Source of the DNA: Asparagopsis taxiformis | Taxonomy: Eukaryota > Rhodophyta > Florideophyceae > Bonnemaisoniales > Bonnemaisoniaceae | DNA: 64,000 nt | NCBI GenBank assembly: GCA_030407315.1 | Contig: JALQPE010001740.1 | Location: 186,001-250,000, forward strand | Direction of reading: 5' to 3' | In this document: positions 50,660-59,337 of the stretch, piece after piece | How positions within the stretch are numbered: the stretch's first letter is position 1 | Layout of the letters: each line of letters opens with the position of its first letter | Translations under genes and position numbers: made by a program | Notes under the pieces: model-generated | What the model was told of the DNA's origin: nothing | The model's input: the letters and a program-made list of their open reading frames with translations, nothing else | Database searches by the model: none

Positions 50660-52936
50660 TCATTCTTCGGCCTTGATTCGAGCATCGCCATGCTCTTTGT
50701 GGAACTCCTTGGCCCATTTGTTGGCTTCCGCTTGATTAATCTTGGGATTTCGATTGTCCGGCTTTGCAAGCTTATGTTCTCGCGCTTGGTCATTGAATTC
50801 CCCATAAAACCGCCACCATCGATCGCTCCAAGGTTTGAGCTCCTTTTCCCAAAGCCCTTTTATCATGGCTTTCGACATCTCCCTCCCATATTGTCTCTCA
50901 AACCGTCCCTGGGCCTGCATATTGGATGGTGGCGGTGGATAGTACTTGACGAATGCTATCCGCAGCATAGACAATTCATCCATATCCAGTTTTCGCCGCA
51001 CGTGGTCCGGATATATAGCTGCTTTTCTCTTCCTGACTTTGAACGCGGTAATGTTCAACACGAGCGGTTGACTGCCACTCTCCTGCGTGCCGACCGGTTC
51101 TTCAGACGAACTTTCAGCCTTTTCCTCTTCCGGGGATTCATCAGAATCCACATTATCCACTTGCGGCCGCCTCAGCCGCCGTGCCGACCGTCTCACCCCT
51201 CTCGGTTCCTCCACACGGGACTTTGCGTCGGACACCGCCTTCAACGAGCCATTCCGCCTGCTCCCTCCCGCACCTTTCCGTGTAGATGCCCGCGTTTGAC
51301 GAGCGGTCGCAGTCATACAGGGGGAGGCTGATGAAACGGAGTCCCTTCTGGCGCGCTTATTACGCGGTGGCGAGGTATCAATTGAGGATGACTCATCCCC
51401 AGATTCTGAATATACTCGCTGCTCCGATGTCAGGGTATATGACGCCGCCTTACCCGACGCCTCCCGACCCTTGGGTGATGCAAAGTCCTCATCGCTGGAG
51501 GTCCGTTTGCGATTCTTCACACGCGAATCATCCCGGCTGGAGGCTTGGGTTCTGTGGGCTCCCTTCTTCCCATTCACCGTACCCTTTGGCACCGCTCTTC
51601 CCGCTTGGGCCTTTGAGGCTTTCTTGCCAGCCTCGGGGTAAGTAGACGCAGCCGATGATTTGTTCTTGGCGCGTGAAGTTGTATTGACCGGTTTAGCCTT
51701 CTTTGCAGAAGGCTTAACCTCGAGGTCATCTTCATCATCGTCGACGAACATCGAAGCTTGCACGCGCCGCGTCCGAGGCTTTCCTTTTGGCCGATTGCCT
51801 CCGAGAGTAGCCAGCCCGTGAATGCCTTCGCCGTAGGGGTCGCTGCGGCTTCGCTGACTGCGAAGAACAGGTTTCTCGCCTGTTTTGCGAGCCGGCTTTT
51901 GCACAGTGTCCACTGGAATATCCGAACTTTGGACGTGTGTGCTCGGCTTTGCATCCACCTCGCGGACAGGCGAAGGCGAAACCTGGACAGAATTCGGGGG
52001 GTTGTCCGAATGACGCACACCTGGCGGTGTTGTCAAGTCCATCGCCTTTTCGGGTGTCGAATCAATTACGCACACCTCTGTCACCTGTGCCCTTTTGTTT
52101 TGTATGGGCGGTTCACGTTGCGGCGCAGACGACAGCAATGGTGGCGAAAACGTAAAAGGGTCTGTGAGGTTTTCCACGTGTGGTTCCTCGAGATGAAACC
52201 TTCTGCGTTGCTGTTCGTCTACTGTCTGCACCAACTGTGTGTACTGGATATGACCTGTACTAATGCCAAAATCCATGTGCCGTACAGCGTAGCGGTCCTC
52301 CTGAATTTGGTGCTGGCTTGCAAAGCCATCAGCGCCATGCGTAACGAGCGGCTGTTGCTGCGACACGGAGGGATTGTCACTGGTCTGTTGGGCAGAATAC
52401 GCGGCGGGAACAGACGGCATGTCGGAGAACGTTGGAGCCCCGTCGCCGACGCACAGAGGGGACTGCATACGTTGGGCGGAAGGGATAAACGCGTCCAACT
52501 CTGGTTCTGGCTGCAGCTCGGACTGAAAAGCAAGCAGAGCAGCTGCCGTGGTCGCTCCGGATGACTGCCTCTGCTGCTCTTCCAGGGGCATACTTCCCAA
52601 AATGGCGGCCGCACGAATCGCCTCGTCCGGGGATAGAGAAGCTGCCAATAATTCCTGCTGCCGCTGCGACGACTGCGCGCGGTGCTGCGACAGCGGATTG
52701 GAAATGCGCGACAGCGAATCAAGATGCTCGCGGATCTCCACCGGCGTCTCCACGGAGGTTTGTGAAGGAGCGCTTTGCATGACGTGTGGTGTCGATACGC
52801 GCACCGCGGGGGTCAAGGCGGCTGAAGGGGAGGTGTTGTCGAAAAGGATGGGCGAGGCGGGACTTGCCGGCACGTTTGAATGCTGTCCTCGCATGGGGCG
52901 GTAGGTCGTTTGTGGAGATGCAGAAGAGTGAAGCAT
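50660..52936 (-). CDS. disordered nuclear-type protein with a conserved-looking C-terminal domain
   Basis: 758 aa, no family recognised. Residues 1-620 are low complexity: Gln/Ser/Pro rich early, then Lys/Arg/Ser runs with many SPXX, KR and RGVRRSARR patches and acidic clusters (DDDEDDLEV, DSDESPEEEKAESSSEE), the look of a chromatin or nuclear regulator. Residues about 635-758 are compact: KVRKRKAAIYPDHVRRKLDM, ELSMLRIAFVKYYPPPPSNM, a Trp-rich helix (IKGLWEKELKPWSDRWWRFY) and a final QAEANKWAKEFHKEHG. Hydrophobic and aromatic positions are regular there, so it is likely a folded domain. Convergent with AlaRS. Nothing else can be supported. Confidence 0.75.
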   Translation of the reverse strand: MLHSSASPQTTYRPMRGQHSNVPASPASPILFDNTSPSAALTPAVRVSTPHVMQSAPSQTSVETPVEIREHLDSLSRISNPLSQHRAQSSQRQQELLAASLSPDEAIRAAAILGSMPLEEQQRQSSGATTAAALLAFQSELQPEPELDAFIPSAQRMQSPLCVGDGAPTFSDMPSVPAAYSAQQTSDNPSVSQQQPLVTHGADGFASQHQIQEDRYAVRHMDFGISTGHIQYTQLVQTVDEQQRRRFHLEEPHVENLTDPFTFSPPLLSSAPQREPPIQNKRAQVTEVCVIDSTPEKAMDLTTPPGVRHSDNPPNSVQVSPSPVREVDAKPSTHVQSSDIPVDTVQKPARKTGEKPVLRSQRSRSDPYGEGIHGLATLGGNRPKGKPRTRRVQASMFVDDDEDDLEVKPSAKKAKPVNTTSRAKNKSSAASTYPEAGKKASKAQAGRAVPKGTVNGKKGAHRTQASSRDDSRVKNRKRTSSDEDFASPKGREASGKAASYTLTSEQRVYSESGDESSSIDTSPPRNKRARRDSVSSASPCMTATARQTRASTRKGAGGSRRNGSLKAVSDAKSRVEEPRGVRRSARRLRRPQVDNVDSDESPEEEKAESSSEEPVGTQESGSQPLVLNITAFKVRKRKAAIYPDHVRRKLDMDELSMLRIAFVKYYPPPPSNMQAQGRFERQYGREMSKAMIKGLWEKELKPWSDRWWRFYGEFNDQAREHKLAKPDNRNPKINQAEANKWAKEFHKEHGDARIKAEE

Positions 52937-53279
52937 GTCGGTTGCCGGCAGGGATTGTGGCGAACAGTTGGAAGGAAAGGATGGTGGTGGATGGAGTGGT
53001 TGCGCACGGCATGCAGACTCGGTTGGGTTCTTAAGGTGGACGAGACTGGGATTTGGGAATGTCTAATTCTAAACCGCTGAGTCTCCCTGTCGCAATTGCA
53101 CATCACAATGTCAAGGTAACAACATAATGCAGCTTGACATCATATGAAAGAAGAGGAATTGCCAGAAAATTTTAAGTGTGTTTCGCAATGCATCACAAAA
53201 TTGCATCGATCTTCAGCGCAACGCTTCTCCACGTTGGCCAGATAATCTACAGACTCGCAGTACATTTCATTGCACCAAC
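52937..53279. other. intergenic region, promoter of disordered-protein gene / DDX11 3' region
   Basis: 343 bp, both neighbours on the minus strand. No further feature seen. Confidence 0.35.
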
Positions 53280-55688
53280 TCATCGATTCACGAAGAACTG
53301 CGCGAGCTCTCGTTCAATGCCTTGAAAATCACCACCAGCAAGACTGCGTCGAACAAATCCGGCAATCTTCCCCGCAACTCGATCTCTACCGTATCGTCTG
53401 TCCACAAGAAGAATTCCCGCATAATCATTTCGATGTCTGACCGCGCGCCCCACACATTGGTTTACTACCGTCATACAACCATTCTCCAGACATTCTCCGC
53501 GTTCCCTCGCGCTTTTCTTCCCTCTCAGAATTTCCGCCGTCTCGACGTCTGTTGCATTCGCAAATGGCATGCCAACAATCACAACCAGTCTTCCAAGTTC
53601 ATCTGAAAAATTGATTCCCTCCGATAGACGCCCGCCCATCACAGCCAACAACATCCCCCCACCGTCCTTCATCACTGCTCCACGGAAATCTTCAAACGCG
53701 CCATCACACCCGCGATTTTCCACCAGTATGCGCTTGCTACCCTCCAATCTCCCGAACGTGCCCGTGCTCGCCCAGCGCGCACGCGTGCTTTCGAGATAGT
53801 CGTAACTGGAGAAGAATACTACTATACCTCCCGGTACCTTGTCTACAACATGTTCCATCACTTTTCCAAGCTCATCCGTCACCTCAAATCCCTGCTTTGT
53901 CCGGTGCGTGAATTCCAGTTGCTGCCCGGACGGTCCGGTGGACACAACTCGTGCGAAGACATTTTCAGCAGCAACGACATGACCGCACTCAAATTCAGTC
54001 ACCCGATGCTCGATCCCAGTGAATAGCGCATCTTTGATGGCGGCACGCGGTGTAAGAGTCCCGCCGAGCATTAATACAGAACGTGCATTTCCCACCGCCC
54101 CCCTGAACAGCTCCCCCGCCCCAGTCACAAAGTACTTCAATCGTGCCGTGCTATCCATTGGCACTAAATGGTCCGGTGTCGATTTAGACACATAACTTCT
54201 ATAAGGATAGATCGCTACGCGACCATGAGAAGCGCAATCCGACACGCTAGCCAGGAACGTTTGAAAAGCGGTTATTCCCTGCTTTGCGCTCCTATGACTA
54301 CAAACAACCTGTTCGTCATCCTTATCGCCACGTTGCTTACCACCTTTCCCATTATCTGTATCCAGAAACCCGCGTAGCTTTCGAGACAGCTGCGACTCCT
54401 TCAAGAAAGCCACGAGCGAATACAAATTGATATTATCCACACCAGCCTCGAAGATCAGCGCACTCGGGCTAACAACTCTCGGCGCGGCGTCCTTCGTTCC
54501 ACGGGCGGGCAACAAAGCCACCAAAGCATCGCCAAGCGTGAGAAGCTGACGAAGACAGAATAAATTATGCGGTGAAAATCGCGCCTCATATCTCTCCAAA
54601 TACGCGCGCAACGCTTTCAAACAGCCCTGCAAAGCCGGTCGCGTGAGCACGGCCGAGTGTAGATCGCAGACAGTCTGCACGATATTATGCGCCTCATCGA
54701 ATATCACGACAGTATTTTCATCCACGGTCAACCCCAGAGAGTCGCGCGTCGGCGCATGCAAGACCGCGGAATACGGCACACCTATGACATCCACATGGCC
54801 GGTATCGAGAGCGGCGCGCGTCGCAAAATACGGACACGCCGCCAGTCTCTTACCCTCCTCTGCGAGCTCCTCGATAGAATGGGTGGCGACCAAAGCCTTA
54901 TCGCGCAACAAGTCAGCAGACGCGCTCGATTTGTACGCGCAACAATTCGCGCTCCGTTTCCTCTTTACAGACGCGCTTTCAACCCGTTCAGTCAGTTCGC
55001 GACAGCGCTCCGTAACCGCCGCAGCGCCGGCCAAATTGCGCACGGAATCGTTGACACAGAGCTGTTTCCTCGAGCCGAACAACACGACGGACACGGGCAG
55101 CTGATCTGTCTGCGCGTGGGCGAACGCCGTGCGACGAAATTCGGACACGAATTGGGACAATTGGCTGTGCGTGCGCGTCGCGAAAATGATACGCACAGGC
55201 ATGTGGTCTCGAGATGGCGGGAAAGACGCGGGATATTGGTCGTCGTCATCGCTGAACACGTCGTCCAAGCTCGCATCTGGGTGGGTAGAGGACGCGACGC
55301 ATCGGCGGAGGCGACGGCCCTTGACGGGCTGGTTGCCTCCGCGGGCGATGTTGGCGACGCGCAGGCGATGCGCGGTTCGACGCGCGTCGAGAGCGGCCGT
55401 TGCGGCGGATTGGTGTTTGTGCATGGTGTGGGCAGCGATCCAATCAGGCTCGATGGATGGCTGGATCGACGGGGGCGGAAGCGGCTTGTCGCGGTTGGAG
55501 AGGAGCCATGTGAGGGAGGAGACGATTATCGACATGGTTTTGCCGGTTCCGGTCGGTGATTCCAGGAGCGCGATGTGACGGTTGGTCATCGCGGCGTGCA
55601 TGGCGGACATGAGCTCATTCTGGACGGCGTAGGGCGTTCCGGGGAAGCTGGAGGCGAAATCGGGCGGGGCGGACGCGCTTTCGGTCAT
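53280..55688 (-). CDS. DDX11: iron-sulfur DNA helicase DDX11/CHL1
   Basis: 802 aa from the Met of MTESASAPPDF; 109 more codons are open upstream but look non-coding. A 5'-3' XPD-family helicase for sister-chromatid cohesion and replication-fork repair. Seen: Q-like FPGTPYAVQNELM, Walker A LLESPTGTGKTMSI (about 44-57), four cysteines for the Fe-S cluster (one in KQLCVND, one in ERCREL, one of the CC in ANCCAYK, one in ACPYF), DEAH-type VIFDEAHNIVQTV (about 326), GGTLTPRAAIKDALF, ECGHVVAAENVFARVVSTGP, the CHL1-like block, GRLSEGINFSDELGR and QCVGRAVRHRNDYAG. The C-terminal motifs favour DDX11 over RTEL1 or FANCJ. Compact for the family because the N-terminal linkers are short. Confidence 0.9.
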   Translation of the reverse strand: MTESASAPPDFASSFPGTPYAVQNELMSAMHAAMTNRHIALLESPTGTGKTMSIIVSSLTWLLSNRDKPLPPPSIQPSIEPDWIAAHTMHKHQSAATAALDARRTAHRLRVANIARGGNQPVKGRRLRRCVASSTHPDASLDDVFSDDDDQYPASFPPSRDHMPVRIIFATRTHSQLSQFVSEFRRTAFAHAQTDQLPVSVVLFGSRKQLCVNDSVRNLAGAAAVTERCRELTERVESASVKRKRSANCCAYKSSASADLLRDKALVATHSIEELAEEGKRLAACPYFATRAALDTGHVDVIGVPYSAVLHAPTRDSLGLTVDENTVVIFDEAHNIVQTVCDLHSAVLTRPALQGCLKALRAYLERYEARFSPHNLFCLRQLLTLGDALVALLPARGTKDAAPRVVSPSALIFEAGVDNINLYSLVAFLKESQLSRKLRGFLDTDNGKGGKQRGDKDDEQVVCSHRSAKQGITAFQTFLASVSDCASHGRVAIYPYRSYVSKSTPDHLVPMDSTARLKYFVTGAGELFRGAVGNARSVLMLGGTLTPRAAIKDALFTGIEHRVTEFECGHVVAAENVFARVVSTGPSGQQLEFTHRTKQGFEVTDELGKVMEHVVDKVPGGIVVFFSSYDYLESTRARWASTGTFGRLEGSKRILVENRGCDGAFEDFRGAVMKDGGGMLLAVMGGRLSEGINFSDELGRLVVIVGMPFANATDVETAEILRGKKSARERGECLENGCMTVVNQCVGRAVRHRNDYAGILLVDRRYGRDRVAGKIAGFVRRSLAGGDFQGIERELAQFFVNR

Positions 55689-56333
55689 GGTGAGATGGGG
55701 ATTGGGATGGCGGTGAGGGCTTTGATGGGCGGTGTGGTGGTGTACTGCGTCGCAGTGTTGGTTTTGGTTGAGATGCACTTTGTATATTTTGGCGCCAAAT
55801 TTGTTCATTGCTGGTCTGTGTGTGACTAGATTGTGATTGGTTACGCAATGTGTTTTACGAATCACGGCGCAGGTGTCGAGTGAAATGACAGGGGTATGAG
55901 AAATGGGGTGTTTCATAATTTTATATGGATTATTATAGTTGTGAAGGAGATGAGGTCCGGAACATCCAATGGAAGCGCAGTAGAATGTCGATAAAATTTC
56001 GGTCTGGCAGCTCACGTTGGTACGTCAGCGTACTTTACGAGCACATGAAGAAGCTCTTGTTGTGATTTGCATTATGTTGCACCCGTTCCGCCATCCACCA
56101 TTACCATCCGCTTGCGCCAGAATAGTACAATGGAAACATTGTGGTCTTTGTACCTCAACCAAAATACAAAGACGACCGTTGATTCACACGCTCTCTTTTC
56201 TCGTTGTGAATCGCTACACACTTTGCAGACCGTAATCTTGAATGCATTCAACTTGCAAATGCTTATAATCTCTATGGTCAACGCGTGAGAATAGTTGAAC
56301 AGCAAGACAGCCATAGGCGCAGCAGAAAGAAAA
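55689..56333. promoter_or_regulatory. divergent intergenic region, DDX11 / secreted protein
   Basis: 645 bp. The DDX11 reading frame stays open to 56015 without conserved content. A TGACGT-complement (ACGTCA) core lies near 56022-56027. No other feature. Confidence 0.35.
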
Positions 56334-57446
56334 ATGAAGCTTTCACTTACCCTCCTTTCCGCACTTGTTTTCCTCAGCACCGCAGATGTCATAAAACATA
56401 GAGCAGCAACGCAGTGCGTTGCGAGAACGCAAAACTGCAACGCCACGCTCAGCGACTTGACCGAAGGTATTTGCAAAGCCGGAAGGTATGTGAAACAACA
56501 GCCGTTGAAATGCAGACGTATCGCCTGTCGCTACTGCGCCAGCGGTCAAAACTGGCGGGAAGTATTATGCCGTTCATGGGCTGTGCGCCACTGGTGCTAC
56601 GGCGACAACTATCCCACCGGACCTGGACTGTACGCTGAAAACGACAAGAATCTGGGCAACGACGAAGGCGGTATCGACGACGACAGTGACATGGACGACG
56701 ACGAGGAAATGGAAGACGACGACTACGACGACGACGACGAGGAAATGGATGACGATGACGAGCCGACAGGCATGGACAACGACGGTGAAGAAGCGCAGGC
56801 AAACGATTCTACAGGAGGAAGCGAGCCGGCGAGATTCGACGCTGAAGACTATGTGAAAAAGGCGCAAGCGATGAAAAGTTCGCCATGCATGTACGCCGGG
56901 AGCGACGGCAAGGTCTTCATCGACTTTTCCAAGGTGCAACCGGTGAGTGCCTGGACAAGAAAGTGCGGGGGGTTGGTGTGGCGCGAGAACGGAAACCGCA
57001 TGTTGGACAAACAGGGGTCTGGTGAAATGTGCATGCGTTTCCGGGTGCCGGAGACGGGTCGATATTACATGACGGCGATATCATCAGCGCCGCATCGGAG
57101 CGATCATAACGACATGTGGATAAAACTTTCAGCGGGGGTCGATCTGTACAACATGAAGACGGATGCGAAGAGAAGTGCGGGCACGATGTATCTGAAAGGA
57201 TATCAGAATGTTGGAGGTTCGAAAAAGTCCAACATGCTCACCAGTGTCGACCATACGCCGCATTACTTGCTGTCGAGAACGATGAGCGTCTGGCACATCC
57301 AACACGTGTGCATCTCCGGACGCAGCTCGCGATTCGCTGTCTACGCGCTGGTGTTTGTCAAATGCTCCGCGTCGGACTGCAACCCGCGGTCGCAGTTTAT
57401 GCGCGACAGCATGTCCGATCTTTCTGGAACCGTCTGTCTCGAATAG
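56334..57446 (+). CDS. secreted acidic Cys-rich protein, family unknown
   Basis: 370 aa from the Met of MKLSLTLLSALV, whose first 18-20 residues are a signal peptide. Three zones follow: a Cys-rich part (about 25-95; about 10 cysteines, e.g. CRRIACRYCASGQNWREVLC), an extremely acidic linker (about 115-160, long runs of Asp/Glu with few other residues), and a C-terminal domain (about 185-370) with even strand-like spacing, Trp/Tyr residues and paired cysteines (WTRKCGGLVWREN, MCMRFRVPETGRYYMTAISS, WHIQHVCISGRSSRFAVYAL, VKCSASDCNPRSQF). The last part reads like a jelly-roll carbohydrate-binding module, e.g. 'RF.VPETG.Y...A', but I cannot name a family. An extracellular-matrix or cell-wall role is an inference. 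The acidic run could bind cations. Confidence 0.7.
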   Translation: MKLSLTLLSALVFLSTADVIKHRAATQCVARTQNCNATLSDLTEGICKAGRYVKQQPLKCRRIACRYCASGQNWREVLCRSWAVRHWCYGDNYPTGPGLYAENDKNLGNDEGGIDDDSDMDDDEEMEDDDYDDDDEEMDDDDEPTGMDNDGEEAQANDSTGGSEPARFDAEDYVKKAQAMKSSPCMYAGSDGKVFIDFSKVQPVSAWTRKCGGLVWRENGNRMLDKQGSGEMCMRFRVPETGRYYMTAISSAPHRSDHNDMWIKLSAGVDLYNMKTDAKRSAGTMYLKGYQNVGGSKKSNMLTSVDHTPHYLLSRTMSVWHIQHVCISGRSSRFAVYALVFVKCSASDCNPRSQFMRDSMSDLSGTVCLE

Positions 57447-58575
57447 ATTTGTAAACCAATATGATACGCCCAGATGCAGCCTTCTTTGGACGCTGTATGC
57501 ACTGTATGCAACGCAGCGCAGCACATTACAGCACAGGAAAACGTATCCTTCGTTGAGCGGCTAGATAAACCCAAACACGCAAATTGTACTATTCCAAAAC
57601 AACAACGCTTCGTCTCGTGCCGCACCATCGACACCATGCGCTGCATATGCGTCCAACAGCCGCTATCGCGACAATACATCCGCAAAACGTACTGCTACTT
57701 GCGTGCCCATCGCGCAACCGCAGTATAACCTCGCGAACAGCGAGCCAACAATTGCACCGCCAAGCAAACCCGTTCATACAAGCGCCCGCAATCATGTCTC
57801 ATTCCCCACGATGCTCCGGCGCTTAGGTCTTTAATCTCGCCCGTTCGCAACGCGCTGCTCGCGTTTTTTTGGAGCAATTCATGCCAACAAGGTATCCGCG
57901 TTGGCGAATAATTGCTGTTCTTTCGCATAAATCTGTAGACAGGCACCATATCTCCAGCACCACTTTGGCGACCATATCGCGCACCCGCGCAGCCTCAAAG
58001 ATACCAAGTGCACGTGGGCCTCCACCGAGGAGCAGCGCGATATTTTTCCCATTTGTCTCTATATGCCCGGTTTAAACGGCATACCAATACACACCATGTC
58101 GCCGCCGTTCGATGCGTCGCCGTCTGGATGGAAATAAGGTCGTGTCTTGCGCAAGCAAATTTCTGCTTACGTAGCATCCAAATATCCAAAAACAACAATG
58201 TATGCCAACGGTTCAGCGACTAGAGCGCTGCGAGATTGCAAAACGGTAATCTCCGCCCAATCCAACGCTTTGTAGCCATGTTTTTGTGGGCGACCATGGA
58301 TCTATATTTCCTTGTGATGCCACGCAATGCAGAGGCAACAAGTGTGCCTTTCTGGCACGCTGGCTGTCAGTCGGTGGTTGGTGCGTAATGATTTCCAGAT
58401 GCTATTCAGGGAAGCGTGTGGAGTCGATGGTTGCTTCTGAGAGGTTACACGGGCAAGTGATGTGTTGTATCAAATGCGCTGTTGAAACGCGAAATGTCGC
58501 AGGTATAAAACGGGGAGCTTCGACGCCCGCGGTTCGTGGAACAACAATATCTTATAATCTTCCAACGTATCAACA
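57447..58575. other. 1.1-kb intergenic region, no gene supported
   Basis: Only short frames in several phases; none recognisable. It holds the 3' region of the secreted-protein gene and the promoter of the small orphan at 58576. Confidence 0.35.
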
Positions 58576-59028
58576 ATGGTTCTTGGTCTATTTCGAAGAA
58601 ACAAAGGTGTGAAACAGGAGAGGGAGGATATCGGTCGGAATGACTTGGACGGCGAAAGGCTGCCAAGTTCCCTTGAGAAGATGAAATTCGACCCTCTGAA
58701 GAATAGATGCAATGTCATATTGTACCGTGAAGACAAGCTGTGCGGACGTGTAACTACTCCGAAGGGCATATTCACGTTCTACTCGGAACGTATCGATAGT
58801 GTTCCGGGACGCAATTTGCCGAGGTGGACCATTTACGGGAATGATGGCAAAGGCTATGACATCAAGATCGGTAGTGTTTGGCTCAAGAATACCATACACA
58901 ATGACCCGTATCTCTTCGTTCAGATGCAGATTGATGAATGGAATAAGAATTACAGCGCGTTTGATAGTCGCCAAAATGATGATACTTACAATATGAGTGT
59001 GTGGCGCAAAAGTAGAACAAGTAGTTGA
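58576..59028 (+). CDS. small orphan protein, 150 aa
   Basis: ATG-initiated single exon. No family recognised. Basic/charged N-terminus (MVLGLFRRNKGVKQERED), then a compact, strand-like middle with regular hydrophobics and aromatics: RCNVILYREDKLCGRVTT, GIFTFYSERIDSVPGRNL, RWTIYGNDGKGYDIKIG, SVWLKNTIHNDPYLFVQMQI. Amino-acid make-up is that of a folded globular domain rather than a chance frame, and no antisense gene explains it (the overlapping minus frame has worse composition). Could be a real lineage-specific protein; could also be one exon of a larger gene, though the ends look natural. Confidence 0.55.
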   Translation: MVLGLFRRNKGVKQEREDIGRNDLDGERLPSSLEKMKFDPLKNRCNVILYREDKLCGRVTTPKGIFTFYSERIDSVPGRNLPRWTIYGNDGKGYDIKIGSVWLKNTIHNDPYLFVQMQIDEWNKNYSAFDSRQNDDTYNMSVWRKSRTSS

Positions 59029-59337
59029 CAGTGTTAGAAACCATAAACTAGACAAATGTAATGGGTCCAAGTGGCTGCAGCTGCACCCACCAACTTGTTC
59101 AAGCCAGTCACGCGATTCGAACAGACACCATACACTGAGCTTCATAATACGCCGAAATCACATATAGTGTATCAACCCATCCGCATAGATGTCATGACAT
59201 CCACCGCGCGATACTTCCACCACGATGCGCTGTAGCGTGACATTGGAACGCAGCAAACGATATACCAGCATGTATGAAAACAAAACGCGGATCTTCATCT
59301 CTCGCACGATCCCCGACGTAACGCCATGACAAATCAT
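59029..59337. other. convergent 3' intergenic region, small orphan / nuclease-helicase
   Basis: 309 bp between two stop codons. A GTTCGAATC word at about 59110-59118 (minus strand) resembles a tRNA B box, but no A box lies at the needed distance. Otherwise nothing seen. Confidence 0.35.

Noticed and set aside
54687..55559. 290-codon plus-strand frame opposite DDX11
   Set aside because: Arg-rich antisense shadow of a well-matched helicase.
59077..59140. tRNA-like B box GTTCGAATC on the minus strand
   Set aside because: No A box at the required distance and no cloverleaf could be folded.
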